DNA of 64,000 bases. Origin: Prochlorococcus sp. AG-409-P03. GTDB taxonomy: Bacteria > Cyanobacteriota > Cyanobacteriia > PCC-6307 > Cyanobiaceae. The notes beneath the pieces were generated by a model. It was given only the letters and a program-made list of their open reading frames with translations. It was not told where the DNA came from and ran no database searches. Of the stretch, positions 17,583 through 27,676 are shown piece by piece. A program made the translations under genes and the position numbers. The stretch lies in NCBI GenBank assembly GCA_003215295.1, contig QCKN01000002.1, positions 1-64,000 on the forward strand, written 5' to 3'. Position 1 is the first letter of the stretch, and each line of letters starts with the position of its first letter.

Positions 17583-18738
17583 AATTACAAACATATTCTT
17601 GCTCCTGAATAGTTATTTCAGGGAATATAGGAAGGCTTAAAACCTCGTTACAAATCCGTTCCGTAATTGGCAAGCTGCCAACCTTGTAATTAAGATGCCT
17701 ATATGCAGGCTGAAGATGTATAGGTATCGGATAATAAATAATAGTATTAATGCCTAAATCATGGAGGCTCTTTTTAAGCCAGTCACGGCAAAATCTATCA
17801 ACGTAATTACATGATTCAGTTGAATCATCAGAGTTTGATTCTTCTTCCATTGGGGAAGCCTTAACCTTTACAACAAATTGATTCCACGCATGAATCATAT
17901 GTCCATCAGTTGGCAAGAAAGGTAACTCCAGTCCAGGCAAATCATGCAATAATTTTTGATATTTCGAAGCAATTACTTGTCGTTGTTTTACCCACCCAGG
18001 TAGTTTTGGCAATTTTATATTCAAGATAGATGCCTGAATGGCATCTAAACGACTGTTATATCCAAGTTGAGTGTGTAGATATCTTCGGGGCATTCCATGA
18101 ATAGCGAGCTGTCTAATGCGCTCAGCAAGGTTTGAGTCTTTGGTGGTAATAGCACCCCCATCCCCTGCAGCTCCAAGATTTTTTGTAGGGAAAAAACTAA
18201 AGCATCCGATATCTCCCCAACCACCCAAAGGCCTACCCTTCCAGGAAGCTCCTGTCGCCTGCGCACAATCTTCAATAACCTTTAGCCCATATTGATCTGC
18301 AAGAATCATCAATTCATCCATAGCAGTTGGACACCCAAAAAGGTGTACAGGCAAAATCGCCTTTGTCGCAGGATTGATTGACTTGTGTACAGCATCAAGA
18401 TCTATTAAAAAAGTCTCCGGCTGTACATCAACAAAAACAGGAACGGCTCCTACGCTACTTATTGCCTCGGCTGTAGCAAAAAAGCTAAATGAGGAAGTAA
18501 TAACTTCATCTCCGGGACCTATATCCAGTGCTCTTAATGCAAGAACCAATGCATCGGTTCCACTATTACAACCAACTGCAAAAGGGACTTCTATTAAGTC
18601 AGCAAAGGCCTCTTCAAAAGCCTCAACCTCTTTACCCCCGATGAACTGACCACTACGCAACACTTTGGATACAGCCGCTTCAAGATCCGGGCCAAGTTCG
18701 GATAATTGTTTTTTAAGGCTGAAAGGAGGAACCTGCAT
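17560..18738 (-). CDS. DegT/DnrJ/EryC1/StrS-family PLP aminotransferase
   Basis: PLP-dependent sugar aminotransferase family, usually making amino sugars for surface polysaccharides. Visible are GCNSGTDALVLALRALDIGPGD-type cofactor binding (about 55-75), VIEDCAQATGASWKG, and the PLP lysine in FFPTKNLGAAGDGGAITT. Length matches the family. Start choice: ATG 18738 (MQVPPFSLKKQL) has AAGGTG 7 bases upstream; the ATGs at 18774 and 18771 would add 12 or 11 residues. No other sugar-nucleotide genes are nearby, so the substrate cannot be named. Confidence 0.9.
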   Translation of the reverse strand: MQVPPFSLKKQLSELGPDLEAAVSKVLRSGQFIGGKEVEAFEEAFADLIEVPFAVGCNSGTDALVLALRALDIGPGDEVITSSFSFFATAEAISSVGAVPVFVDVQPETFLIDLDAVHKSINPATKAILPVHLFGCPTAMDELMILADQYGLKVIEDCAQATGASWKGRPLGGWGDIGCFSFFPTKNLGAAGDGGAITTKDSNLAERIRQLAIHGMPRRYLHTQLGYNSRLDAIQASILNIKLPKLPGWVKQRQVIASKYQKLLHDLPGLELPFLPTDGHMIHAWNQFVVKVKASPMEEESNSDDSTESCNYVDRFCRDWLKKSLHDLGINTIIYYPIPIHLQPAYRHLNYKVGSLPITERICNEVLSLPIFPEITIQEQEYVCNSLRELCT

Positions 18739-18792
18739 ACAAATCACCTTAAGACTTGTTGTATCAGACATCACAAATTAAAGACATGCTTA

Positions 18793-19413
18793 TCATCCAA
18801 ACCAAGAGGGTTCTTCCCCTGGATGCCATTTGATATTGCACCCAATTGATGGAATCTGATGAATAGGAGGCACCTGAGCATTTAACACACAATCCAACGC
18901 TCTACGCAAATCACATCCATTGACAGGGATAGTGTTACCAGGTCTACTGCTATCCAGCTGTCCTCGATATTGCAAGAACTGTTTGCCCCCTGAAGAGGGA
19001 GAAAATAAAAAGAAGTCAGGAGTGCAAGCAGCCTTCATCGATTTAGCCAGGCTCTGATCAACATCAAGTAGATAAGGGAACGACCAAGAAAACTTCTTGG
19101 CCTGAGCAGCTAAATTTTCAGAGCCATCTTGAGGGTGAGAAATCAAACTATTACTTGCTATAGCAAGAATTTGCACCCTATCTGCATAGTCTTGCCCCAA
19201 ACGAGCCAGCTCTTCTTCAAGATGCTTCACAAAAGGGCAATGCGCACAAAGGAACATCAATAAGAGAGGTTTTTCTAAAAGCGCATCGCTAGAAAAACGA
19301 TCAAAATACACCTTCTTGCCATCAACTTTTAAGTAAGTCCCTGGAACAACAGCCAAATCAAATTTGGGCAATGCAGTACCAAGTGGCAACATGGTTGAGT
19401 TAGTTCGGACCAT
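18793..19413 (-). CDS. Thioredoxin-fold redoxin (AhpC/TSA-like)
   Basis: A 206-residue thioredoxin-fold protein. The active site appears as LMFLCAHCPFVKHLEEEL, a CxxC followed by the Pro-Phe-Val-Lys-His stretch of the cyanobacterial redoxin family related to alkyl hydroperoxide reductases. There is no signal peptide, so it is probably cytoplasmic. The gene lies 54 bases upstream of the DegT aminotransferase on the same strand. Function beyond thiol redox chemistry is unknown. Confidence 0.82.
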   Translation of the reverse strand: MVRTNSTMLPLGTALPKFDLAVVPGTYLKVDGKKVYFDRFSSDALLEKPLLLMFLCAHCPFVKHLEEELARLGQDYADRVQILAIASNSLISHPQDGSENLAAQAKKFSWSFPYLLDVDQSLAKSMKAACTPDFFLFSPSSGGKQFLQYRGQLDSSRPGNTIPVNGCDLRRALDCVLNAQVPPIHQIPSIGCNIKWHPGEEPSWFG

Positions 19414-19536
19414 TGATCACAAGAGTCTCCCTAACCCTTCTTAATAGCAATCTTGGTCGCGATCTATCAGCAATGAGTTCGAACCAGGCACTATTTGGGA
19501 GAGAATCATGCAAATGTTCCTTTCATTTTTCGGCAG

Positions 19537-20319
19537 ATGCTTCTTGATCTCAGCGGCAAAAAGATCCTTGTCACAGGCATCGCCAACAATCGTTCCATTG
19601 CCTGGGGCATTGCTCAGCAACTAAACGCAGCAGGAGCCGAGCTTGGCATTACCTATCTCCCAGATGAAAAGGGTAGATTCGAATCTAAGGTTCGGGAACT
19701 AACCGAGCCACTGCAACCAACGCTGTTTCTTCCTCTCAACGTTCAGGATAAAAACCAAATCAAAGAGGTTTTCACTTCTATCGAGAACCAATGGGGGCAG
19801 TTGGATGGACTTGTCCATTGCCTCGCTTTTGCAGGCAAAGAAGAATTAATTGGGGACTACAGCGCTACCACCGCTGAGGGATTTGCTCGTGCACTAGAAA
19901 TCAGTGCATACTCATTAGCTCCTCTCTGCAATCAAGCAAAACCTCTTTTCAGTAAAGGCGCAGGAGTGGTTACTCTCACGTATCTAGGCGCGGAAAGAGC
20001 AATCCCCAATTACAACGTTATGGGAGTAGCGAAAGCAGCTTTAGAAGCCTCAGTCCGATACCTATCTGCAGAGCTGGGGCCTGAAAGTCAAGTAAGAGTA
20101 AATGCTATCAGCGCTGGTCCAATAAGAACTTTGGCTAGTTCTGCCATAGGAGGAATTCTTGACATGATCCACAATGTTGAAGAAAAAGCCCCATTAAGAC
20201 GAACCGTATCGCAAACTGAGGTTGGTAATACTGCTGCATTTCTACTAAGTGATCTGTCTAGCGGTATCTCAGGACAAACCATTTATGTTGATGCTGGATA
20301 TTGCATCAACGGAATGTAA
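19537..20319 (+). CDS. fabI: Enoyl-[acyl-carrier-protein] reductase (NADH)
   Basis: Last step of fatty-acid elongation. The 260-residue short-chain dehydrogenase has [20 protein letters not shown] at the N terminus, the catalytic [11 protein letters not shown] (Tyr-x6-Lys) and [13 protein letters not shown], the substrate loop of FabI. Start choice: TTG 19495 is possible, but ATG 19537 ([11 protein letters not shown]) gives the normal FabI length and is used. It is followed 35 bases later by hisB. Confidence 0.96.
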   Translation: MLLDLSGKKILVTGIANNRSIAWGIAQQLNAAGAELGITYLPDEKGRFESKVRELTEPLQPTLFLPLNVQDKNQIKEVFTSIENQWGQLDGLVHCLAFAGKEELIGDYSATTAEGFARALEISAYSLAPLCNQAKPLFSKGAGVVTLTYLGAERAIPNYNVMGVAKAALEASVRYLSAELGPESQVRVNAISAGPIRTLASSAIGGILDMIHNVEEKAPLRRTVSQTEVGNTAAFLLSDLSSGISGQTIYVDAGYCINGM

Positions 20320-20354
20320 TTTCCTATCAACATTTCTTCTATTGGACTACCAAT

Positions 20355-20972
20355 ATGAATTCTTTAAGAGAAGGACAAATACATCGAGTAACCGGCGAAA
20401 CAAATGTCTTAGTGCGTTTGAATCTTGATGGTTCTGGGAAGTGCAAGGTCGCTACAGGTGTGGCCTTTCTTGATCACATGCTTCACCAACTTTCAAGTCA
20501 TGGGTTACTCGATCTAGAAATCACAGCCAAAGGAGATACCCATATTGATGATCATCACACTAATGAGGACGTTGGCATCGCTGTAGGCCAAGCGCTGGCA
20601 CAAGCACTTGGAGATCGTAGCGGCATTAATCGTTTCGGTCATTTCTTGGCCCCACTAGACGAAGCATTAGTGCAGGTTGTTCTTGATTGTTCTGGGAGGC
20701 CGCATCTCAGTTATGGCCTAGCAATCCCGGCCGAGCGGATAGGGAGCTATGACACAGAACTAGTCAAGGAGTTCTTCGTTGCTGTTGTAAATAACTCTGG
20801 GCTAACTATGCACATTCGCCAATTAGAAGGCTCAAATTCTCACCATCTCGTTGAAGCTTGTTTTAAGGCATTCGCTCGTGCACTAAGAATGGCGACTGAA
20901 CAAGATCCCCGTAGAGCAGGGGCTATTCCAAGCAGCAAAGGTGTTCTTGAGCAAGCAGGAACGAATAAATAA
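20355..20972 (+). CDS. hisB: Imidazoleglycerol-phosphate dehydratase
   Basis: Sixth-pathway-step histidine biosynthesis enzyme. The 205-residue protein shows both metal-binding His clusters: [12 protein letters not shown] with [20 protein letters not shown], and the C-terminal [22 protein letters not shown] 20355 ([17 protein letters not shown]) is the natural start; an upstream TTG at 20301 would overlap fabI by 19 bases. No other his genes are near, as usual for scattered cyanobacterial his genes. Confidence 0.96.
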   Translation: MNSLREGQIHRVTGETNVLVRLNLDGSGKCKVATGVAFLDHMLHQLSSHGLLDLEITAKGDTHIDDHHTNEDVGIAVGQALAQALGDRSGINRFGHFLAPLDEALVQVVLDCSGRPHLSYGLAIPAERIGSYDTELVKEFFVAVVNNSGLTMHIRQLEGSNSHHLVEACFKAFARALRMATEQDPRRAGAIPSSKGVLEQAGTNK

Positions 20973-21062
20973 TCTCGATCTGCTCGCTGCAAAAGCGATG
21001 CCCTCTCTCGCGACTTAGAAATCTTTACGCGAAAATTACACAATCTTCATCACAGGGTTACC

Positions 21063-22556
21063 GTGACCCAATTCGCCTTGAACACATCCTCCAAGAAGGC
21101 ACCTGGGCATTTTGACCGTGCCGATTGGGCAGGTGCCTACTGCAATGTAGAGCACGAATTTAATGACTTTCCATTAGAAGTCAGCAAAGGCAAAGTTCCA
21201 AAAGATTTGACAGGAACTCTTTATCGCAATGGTCCTGGAAGACTAGAACGCAGTGGGCAATGGGTACATCATCCATTTGATGGAGATGGAATGATTGCTT
21301 CCTTTAACTTCTCAAACGGAAAAGTAATTTTTCGAAACCGCTTTATTCGCACAAAAGCCTGGGAAGAAGAAGAGAAGGCAAATCGTTTCCTTTATCGAGG
21401 AGTATTTGGAACCCAAAGAGCTGGCGGAGCAATAGCTAATGCCTTTGATCTACGTCTCAAGAACATTGCAAATACAAATGTCATCAAGCTGGGCAATCAA
21501 CTCCTTGCACTATGGGAAGCAGCAGAGCCTCATGCTCTAGATCCCGAAACGTTAGAAACTTTTGGGCTTAGTAATCTAAATGGGGTTTTAGATCCTGGCG
21601 AAGCATTTAGTGCACACCCAAAATTTGATCCGGGCCATCATGGAAATCCCTGCTTGGTGACATTTGGAGTCAAAACAGGGGTCAAAAGCACAATAAGGTT
21701 GATGGAATTCGCTACTGATGGCCCTAATAGTGGCGACTTAATTCATGACCGCAAAGAAAGCTTGCCAGGGTTCGCATTCCTTCATGACTTTGCCATTACA
21801 CCAAATTGGGCAATTTTCCTACAAAATGCAATCAGCTTCAATCCATTACCTTTCATTCTTGGCCAGAAAGGAGCTGCCCAATGTTTATCATCTCAGAAAC
21901 AAGGTAAAGCAAAATTCTGGTTAATTCCACGCCAGCAAGGAATCTTCTCAGGGCAGTCTCCAAAAACAATTGAGGCATCAGATGGCTTTGTATTTCACCA
22001 CTTAAATGCATGGGAGAAAGAGGAAGAAATAATCGTCGAAAGCATTTATTACAAAGACTTCCCATCCATAAAACCTAATGAAAATTTTAAAGATATAGAC
22101 TTTGATTCAATCCCAGAAGGAGTTCTTAAAAGATGCCACATTAACCTCTCGAATAACACCTCTTCAACAACTACCTTAAGTGATCAATGCTGCGAATTTG
22201 CAATGGTCAACCCGAGACTTCAAGGTCTATCTGCTCGTCATAGTTGGATGGCTACTTCAACAAGGGAAAAAGGAAATGCGCCTCTTCAAGCAATAAAAAA
22301 GCTAGATCTATTTAACGGCAAAACATGTATTTGGAGTGCGGCACCTCGGGGATTCGTCAGCGAACCCTTAATGGTTCCTAAGACGAACTCCACTTCTGAA
22401 GATGAAGGCTGGGTATTTGTACTGGTATGGAATGCTGCAAGGTCAGGGACAGATTTAGTGATCCTTCAAGCAAATGATCTGAGTGAAGAAGCGGTTTTAG
22501 AGCTCCCAACCCCTATACCTCATGGACTACATGGGAGCTGGTTCCCTCAGCAATGA
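21063..22556 (+). CDS. Carotenoid cleavage oxygenase (RPE65/ACO family)
   Basis: Non-heme iron dioxygenase that cleaves carotenoids or apocarotenoids. The 497-residue protein has family hallmarks: GTLYRNGPGRLE near 50, the HHPFDGDGMIASF strand, and candidate iron His ligands in SAHPKFDPGH, FLHDFAITPNW, VFHHLNAWEK and the C-terminal HGLHGSWFP. GTG start at 21063. In Prochlorococcus, products may be retinal or other apocarotenoids, but substrate cannot be told from sequence. No rhodopsin gene is in the window. Confidence 0.9.
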   Translation: MTQFALNTSSKKAPGHFDRADWAGAYCNVEHEFNDFPLEVSKGKVPKDLTGTLYRNGPGRLERSGQWVHHPFDGDGMIASFNFSNGKVIFRNRFIRTKAWEEEEKANRFLYRGVFGTQRAGGAIANAFDLRLKNIANTNVIKLGNQLLALWEAAEPHALDPETLETFGLSNLNGVLDPGEAFSAHPKFDPGHHGNPCLVTFGVKTGVKSTIRLMEFATDGPNSGDLIHDRKESLPGFAFLHDFAITPNWAIFLQNAISFNPLPFILGQKGAAQCLSSQKQGKAKFWLIPRQQGIFSGQSPKTIEASDGFVFHHLNAWEKEEEIIVESIYYKDFPSIKPNENFKDIDFDSIPEGVLKRCHINLSNNTSSTTTLSDQCCEFAMVNPRLQGLSARHSWMATSTREKGNAPLQAIKKLDLFNGKTCIWSAAPRGFVSEPLMVPKTNSTSEDEGWVFVLVWNAARSGTDLVILQANDLSEEAVLELPTPIPHGLHGSWFPQQ

Positions 22557-22572
22557 AATCTCTTCAAACGCT

Positions 22573-23160
22573 TTATAGAAAAAGTTTTTGAAGACGAGGC
22601 CTCAAAAGCGCAAAAGCTCGACCTCGATGACCTACAGCCTTTTTTTGAGATGGCTCCATTTCAGCAAAAGTACTTCCTGTATCTAACACCTCAAAAACAG
22701 GGTCATATCCAAAGCCTCCATTCCCTCTCGGCGACTGAGTAATAACTCCTTCACATCTACCTTCCACCTCAAGAAGGACTCCTTTCAGAGGAGAAGCGAG
22801 ACAAAGGGCTGCACTGAAATAAGCACGCCGATTTGTCACATGATCTAATTCCCGCAACAAACGATTTATGCGTTGATTGTCGTTCTTTGCGTAACGCGCA
22901 GAATAAACTCCAGGCGCACCGGCCAACGCTACAACGCTCAAGCCAGAATCATCAGCCAAAGACAACTCTCCTGTTGCTTCTGCCACGGCCAAAGCCTTAA
23001 TGCGAGCATTCTCCTTAAAGGAAACTCCAGTTTCTTCAATAAAGAAACTATCAGGTTGCTCGCGCACAGTAAATGGAAAATCTTTAAGAAGATCTCGAAA
23101 TTCTTTAACCTTGCCATAGTTGCTACTAGCGATAATCAAAACGGACTCTTTCGATGTCAT
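22573..23160 (-). CDS. rdgB: XTP/dITP diphosphatase (RdgB/HAM1)
   Basis: House-cleaning pyrophosphatase for non-canonical purine nucleotides. The 195-residue protein has IASSNYGKVKEFRDLL at the N terminus, the LADDSGLSVVALAGAPGVYSARYA active-site block and the C-terminal GFGYDPVF plus KAVGHRGRAF motifs. It overlaps the upstream phosphohexomutase gene by 4 bases (ATGA), implying translational coupling. The 3' end is convergent with the carotenoid oxygenase gene. Confidence 0.96.
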   Translation of the reverse strand: MTSKESVLIIASSNYGKVKEFRDLLKDFPFTVREQPDSFFIEETGVSFKENARIKALAVAEATGELSLADDSGLSVVALAGAPGVYSARYAKNDNQRINRLLRELDHVTNRRAYFSAALCLASPLKGVLLEVEGRCEGVITQSPRGNGGFGYDPVFEVLDTGSTFAEMEPSQKKAVGHRGRAFALLRPRLQKLFL

Positions 23161-24617
23161 ATATCCTCAGCAAACTCTTTGGCCCATTTTAGAGTCATTT
23201 CCACAATCTTCTTAGTTGGAGCCTCGCAATAAATCCTCAAAAGTGGTTCAGTTCCAGAAAAACGAAACATAAGCCAATGCCTACTTCCTAAGCGGAATTT
23301 GACTCCATCAATAGAAGTTATTTCTTTTACCTGTTTTGTAAGTATCCAATCAGGAGGTGTTTCTTGCAAAAGATTTTCTAGTCTTTCCCTAGAAGCCATA
23401 TTCGCCAGCCTGATATCAATACGGTCATAATGGCTAACCCCAAATCTTTGAGCCAACTCATCAAGACTTTGACCTAAAGGTTTGTGACATGTAGTTATAG
23501 CTTCAAGCAAAAGCAAAGCCGCAAATAGTGCATCTCGCTCAGGCAAATGACAGCCAAAACCAACCCCACCCGACTCTTCACCCCCTATAAGCACCTCTCT
23601 GGAAAGCATCTCTGCTGCTATGTGCTTGAAACCAACGGGTAATTCCAAAACTTCTCTCCCCAGATCGGCTGCAATCAATGCCATCAAGTCCGACCCACTC
23701 ACAGTCTTAATCACGCACCCAGGCAACGACCTCATTCGTGCCAAGTGATCAATCAACAAAGGTATCAGTTGTTGAGTACTACAAAATCGGCCCTTTTCAT
23801 CGACAGCTGCAATTCGATCTCCATCTCCATCAAAGACAAGGCCTAAAGCCATTTGGCCAGCAGCAGTAGATTCGCGCACTTCCCCAATCAAGTCTTGCAG
23901 ATACCGCTCTAGGGGCTCAGGCGGGTTACCTCCAAACAAAGGATCTCTTTGACTTCGAATCTCTTTAAGGCATGAATTAGATCCATGATCCAATAACTCC
24001 CCAACACAACCTGCCGCAGAACCATGCATAGGATCAACAATTACCTTTAGTCCCATTTGATTGAGACCACTAGTTAGTGCCGTTATATCGAATTTCCTGC
24101 GAAGTCCTTCAAGATGCTCACTTCTACCATCAAACAACTCAACCGCCGAACTAATGGGAATAGTTACTCCACCTGCAGCAAGCCTCTTCTCAACAGCTTC
24201 GGTGAAATCAGCCTCTACTGAACCTCCCCAGGGCCCTTTAATTTTCAACCCTAACCACTCGGGTGGATTATGACTAGCAGTGATTACTAATGCACCCAAC
24301 GCCTTATGTTGCGAAACTGCCCAACTACAAGCTGGGGTTGTGACTGGAGTCAAGGTCAAAAGAGGATCTAGTTCACACCCCCGAACTGCAGAAGCAACAG
24401 CTTCTGCGAGTTCAGGTGCAAGAAAACGACGGTCATAGCCAATCACAACCTTGCGACCTATCAAGCTCGCAGGAGCACGAAAAGCCAACTCTTGAGCAGC
24501 CGCGGTTGCCACCAAAAGCAAGCGTTCAAGGGTGATATCAACACCCAAAATCCCGCGCCATCCATCTGTGCCAAACTTAATAGGTGCGGGACTCAGTCGC
24601 AGTGGGTTAGACACCAT
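23157..24617 (-). CDS. Phosphoglucomutase/phosphomannomutase family
   Basis: Alpha-D-phosphohexomutase that interconverts hexose 1- and 6-phosphates. The 486-residue protein has FGTDGWRGILG, the phosphoserine loop TASHNPPEWLGLK, metal loop FDGDGDRIA, sugar loop GGEESGGVGF and phosphate-binding FSGTEPLLRIY. Start choice: ATG 24617 (MVSNPLRLSPAPIKFG) is preferred over an upstream ATG at 24695 that would overlap the divergent nuclease gene. A second family member, glmM, is at 60.8 kb; this one is probably for glycogen/sugar metabolism. Confidence 0.93.
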   Translation of the reverse strand: MVSNPLRLSPAPIKFGTDGWRGILGVDITLERLLLVATAAAQELAFRAPASLIGRKVVIGYDRRFLAPELAEAVASAVRGCELDPLLTLTPVTTPACSWAVSQHKALGALVITASHNPPEWLGLKIKGPWGGSVEADFTEAVEKRLAAGGVTIPISSAVELFDGRSEHLEGLRRKFDITALTSGLNQMGLKVIVDPMHGSAAGCVGELLDHGSNSCLKEIRSQRDPLFGGNPPEPLERYLQDLIGEVRESTAAGQMALGLVFDGDGDRIAAVDEKGRFCSTQQLIPLLIDHLARMRSLPGCVIKTVSGSDLMALIAADLGREVLELPVGFKHIAAEMLSREVLIGGEESGGVGFGCHLPERDALFAALLLLEAITTCHKPLGQSLDELAQRFGVSHYDRIDIRLANMASRERLENLLQETPPDWILTKQVKEITSIDGVKFRLGSRHWLMFRFSGTEPLLRIYCEAPTKKIVEMTLKWAKEFAEDI

Positions 24618-24670
24618 TAACAAGAGATAGACGATCTGAAAATAAAAGCCAAGCACCGTAACGTCTTTAC

Positions 24671-26143
24671 ATGAGAGAACCCAATCGCAAAACAAAAGTG
24701 CTTACTGCCCGACTATTAAGAAGTTGGGTGCGTTGCAGAAGGAAGGCCTGGCTTGATCTTCATGGTGATGAGACCGAAAGAGTATGGATTGCTCATAGGA
24801 CTCTGCAATTAGATCATCAACAGCGTAGTTTTATGGCACTACTTTCCACCTCGCCTGGCAGAGGAGTCGAAGCCTGCAAAAAAGGTGAATATGGAGTAGT
24901 CGGATTACGGCTTAAAGGCCAAGGGCCTAAGAACAATCTTCTTGAGGTTCATCCACCTCTACTCCAAAGAGTTGACGGATCAAGCATCTGGGGCAATTTT
25001 GCTTATAAGCCTGTACTAGCTCGTCAAGGGAAAAAGCTCACAAGAGAACACCGCCTTGCATTAGCAATGACAGGCTTGCTCTTAACAAAAGAACAACAAG
25101 CCCCTGTCAAGGAGGGGCTTGTTGTTTACGAGTCTTTTTCTGGCCTTGAGGTTCAACAAATCTCACTCAATGAGAAATTAAAAAAAGAACTCCTCATTTC
25201 CCTAGAGAAACTAAGCAATGACATCCGAGCAGCTGATCCACCACCACTAACCTCCGATCGTCGAAAATGTTTACTGTGCTCCTGGAAGAGCCTATGCAAC
25301 GCAGAGGCCAAAAGGGAAGGGCATCTCAGTGAAGTTCTTGGTATTGGAACTGCTCGCAGAAAGATTTTTCAGGAATTAGGCATACAAACAATTCATGATC
25401 TAGCCAAAAGTAATTCCAGCAACTTAGGTAAGCGCCTTGAAACTTTTGGAGAGCAACATAGTGGTATTGCAGAGCAACTAATAGCCCAGGCAAAATCACA
25501 GATCACAGGAATTGAAAAACGATTACAAGCATCGGAGGCGATACCAGAACTTGATTCTGCTAAAGGAGTCTTGATCTATGACATTGAATCGGATACAGAT
25601 GCTCGAAAAGATTTCCTGCATGGATTTGTACGCATTAATCGAAAAGTCAATAATCAATGGGACTTAAAAGGTGCAAAATATCAACCGATCCTGAGTATCA
25701 ATCATGACAAGAAAAGTCTATGCTGGAAACAGATAAAACGAAAGTTAGAGTTCCACAGTGATTGGCCTATTCTTCATTACGGAGAGACTGAAAGATTAAC
25801 TTTAAGCAAGCTCGCCAAACAGGAAGGAGCACTAGAAAAAGAGATAAACCTATTACTTAACCGGATGATTGATGTTCACTCGCGAATACGTAGTCATTGG
25901 CTTCTTCCTATTAATAGCTATGGATTAAAAGCAGTTGCTCTTTGGACTGGATTCAACTGGAGCCACAAAGGATCTGATGGCTCAAAGGCATTACTTTGGT
26001 GGCGTCAATGGGAATTAGGCATGAAGAATAACAAACCAAACAAGAACAAATTGAAGCTTATCTTTCAATACAATAAGGATGACTGCATGGCAACATGGGC
26101 CGCAACCAAATGGCTTTTAGACCAGGAAAAAATTAAGCCATAA
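24671..26143 (+). CDS. TM0106-family RecB-like nuclease with RNase H-like C-terminal domain
   Basis: A 490-residue protein of the TM0106 family (predicted nuclease). The N-terminal half is RecB/Cas4-like, with RSWVRCRRKAWLDLHGD near 15-31 and three Cys in RKCLLCSWKSLCNAE near 195-208, the one-plus-three Cys layout of iron-sulfur nucleases. A helix-hairpin-helix-like stretch (VLGIGTARRKIFQELGIQTI) follows. The C-terminal part begins GVLIYDIESDTDARKDFLHG and ends with YNKDDCMATWAA, resembling a 3'-5' exonuclease RNase H fold (Asp-x-Glu and a late Asp-Asp). Role unknown; DNA repair is the usual guess. Confidence 0.85.
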   Translation: MREPNRKTKVLTARLLRSWVRCRRKAWLDLHGDETERVWIAHRTLQLDHQQRSFMALLSTSPGRGVEACKKGEYGVVGLRLKGQGPKNNLLEVHPPLLQRVDGSSIWGNFAYKPVLARQGKKLTREHRLALAMTGLLLTKEQQAPVKEGLVVYESFSGLEVQQISLNEKLKKELLISLEKLSNDIRAADPPPLTSDRRKCLLCSWKSLCNAEAKREGHLSEVLGIGTARRKIFQELGIQTIHDLAKSNSSNLGKRLETFGEQHSGIAEQLIAQAKSQITGIEKRLQASEAIPELDSAKGVLIYDIESDTDARKDFLHGFVRINRKVNNQWDLKGAKYQPILSINHDKKSLCWKQIKRKLEFHSDWPILHYGETERLTLSKLAKQEGALEKEINLLLNRMIDVHSRIRSHWLLPINSYGLKAVALWTGFNWSHKGSDGSKALLWWRQWELGMKNNKPNKNKLKLIFQYNKDDCMATWAATKWLLDQEKIKP

Positions 26144-26148
26144 ATTAA

Positions 26149-26982
26149 TCAGCCAAATTGACATAAATTAGCATTTTCATAAAGATCAATTCTTCTCAGT
26201 GTCTCTCCTACATAAAAGTCTTTCTCAGAAAATTTACCTCTATAGATTATTGCAAATCCAATATAAGTCTTATCACCTTGAAGTACAAAGGAGGAAGTAA
26301 TTAAACCAACAATTTTCTTCTTTTCAGGATTAAGAAAGATTTCTTCTCCCTCTTGAATTCTTAGGTTTGATCGCCAAAACATAAGCTGCTTTCTTAATAA
26401 CTTGGCTCTAAAAAGTTTCGCAATTACCTCCTGACCTAAATAGCAGCCCTTATCAGGGTCAATCAAATCTAATAACCTAAGCTCAAAAGGATTATTCTGT
26501 CCATTCACCTCATTACCCCCCAACCCCAACTCTTGCAAGAAAAACCATCTCTGCAGTTCTTCAAGGGTCGCACCTTCACTATCAACTAGGTTCTCAGGAA
26601 GGGTTTCATGCGGCGATATCCAAAAGACTTCATCATCTCCTCCCCATCTATTAGAGGAAAGTAATTGAACTCTTCGGATTGTCCAACTAGAGTCGATTTG
26701 AACATTATCAGAAGGGAATATAACCTTATCGAAACCTGCTTCCAAAGCATTTATATCTCCTGAAAGAAGCAGAATTTCTGCAGTACAATCTGTTAATTTA
26801 ATTTCCAGAATTGCTTGAACATTACCATTTGCATTAAGCCAACAAGTGCAAATATTTTTATTTTCTTCAAGCTCCAAAATATTTGACGTCGTTTGGCCAT
26901 TCAGGAATGATCTAACACCTAATCCGCGGAGAGTAAGTCCAGGAAAAGTTGCATCCCAAAACAGTTTTTTTTCTACAGTCAT
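26149..26982 (-). CDS. ygfZ: Folate-dependent YgfZ/GcvT-like protein
   Basis: Tetrahydrofolate-binding protein of the YgfZ family, which helps repair or assemble certain iron-sulfur enzymes such as the MiaB tRNA methylthiolase. The key motif [14 protein letters not shown] (about 182-195), with the conserved Cys, is present. The 277-residue length fits. It is not glycine-cleavage T protein: the motif and short length separate them. It overlaps pyrE by 4 bases. Confidence 0.9.
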   Translation of the reverse strand: MTVEKKLFWDATFPGLTLRGLGVRSFLNGQTTSNILELEENKNICTCWLNANGNVQAILEIKLTDCTAEILLLSGDINALEAGFDKVIFPSDNVQIDSSWTIRRVQLLSSNRWGGDDEVFWISPHETLPENLVDSEGATLEELQRWFFLQELGLGGNEVNGQNNPFELRLLDLIDPDKGCYLGQEVIAKLFRAKLLRKQLMFWRSNLRIQEGEEIFLNPEKKKIVGLITSSFVLQGDKTYIGFAIIYRGKFSEKDFYVGETLRRIDLYENANLCQFG

Positions 26983-27563
26983 TGAGTGAGCTGATTCGCA
27001 CGAGATACCAGGTCATTCATCTTAAAAAGGCTAATGAGCTCCAACCCTGAATCCTTAATCGCAGAATCAGCCCCCTCTTCACGGTCAACGATAGTTACTA
27101 CACGACGTATAACGTATCCAGCCTGACGAAGCTGATTAATAGCCTTTAAAGAAGACCCCCCAGTCGTTACTACATCTTCTAAAACTGTGATCAGAGATTT
27201 TTTAGGAGGCAAAGGCCCCTCAAGCCAAGAGGCAGTGCCATGCCCCTTAGCCTCCTTTCTAACTATTAGTGCATCTAAATCACGATTAGCTTGCGCTGCA
27301 GCCATCGCCACTGCACTTACCAGTGGATCTGCTCCAAGAGTCATCCCTGCGACTGCAACTGCTTCTTTATCAACATGATCCAACAATGAAACACCTAACA
27401 AAGCCAAGCCTCGCCCACTTAATGTCACAGGCTTGCAATTCACATAATGATTGCTCTTACGACCTGAAGATAATGTGAAGCTCCCATAGCGATAGGCCTG
27501 CAAGGCAAGAAGATTGAGAAGGTTTCCTTCTGAAGACTCCTTAGATGATCGAGGAGGCTTCAT
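26979..27563 (-). CDS. pyrE: Orotate phosphoribosyltransferase
   Basis: Makes orotidine monophosphate from orotate and PRPP. The 194-residue protein shows [20 protein letters not shown] near the N terminus, the flexible-loop [15 protein letters not shown] and the PRPP-binding motif [16 protein letters not shown]. It is the first gene of a two-gene unit with ygfZ (ATGA overlap). A tRNA gene begins 114 bases away on the other strand. Confidence 0.95.
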   Translation of the reverse strand: MKPPRSSKESSEGNLLNLLALQAYRYGSFTLSSGRKSNHYVNCKPVTLSGRGLALLGVSLLDHVDKEAVAVAGMTLGADPLVSAVAMAAAQANRDLDALIVRKEAKGHGTASWLEGPLPPKKSLITVLEDVVTTGGSSLKAINQLRQAGYVIRRVVTIVDREEGADSAIKDSGLELISLFKMNDLVSRANQLTQ

Positions 27564-27676
27564 AGTGACTGTTCCATCGCGAATAATTTTCCTGCTTGGA
27601 GTTAATTCCTTTGACTATTATTCCTCTTAAGGTCTTCACTATCATCCAAGGTGACGATTAGATCCAACAAACAGGG

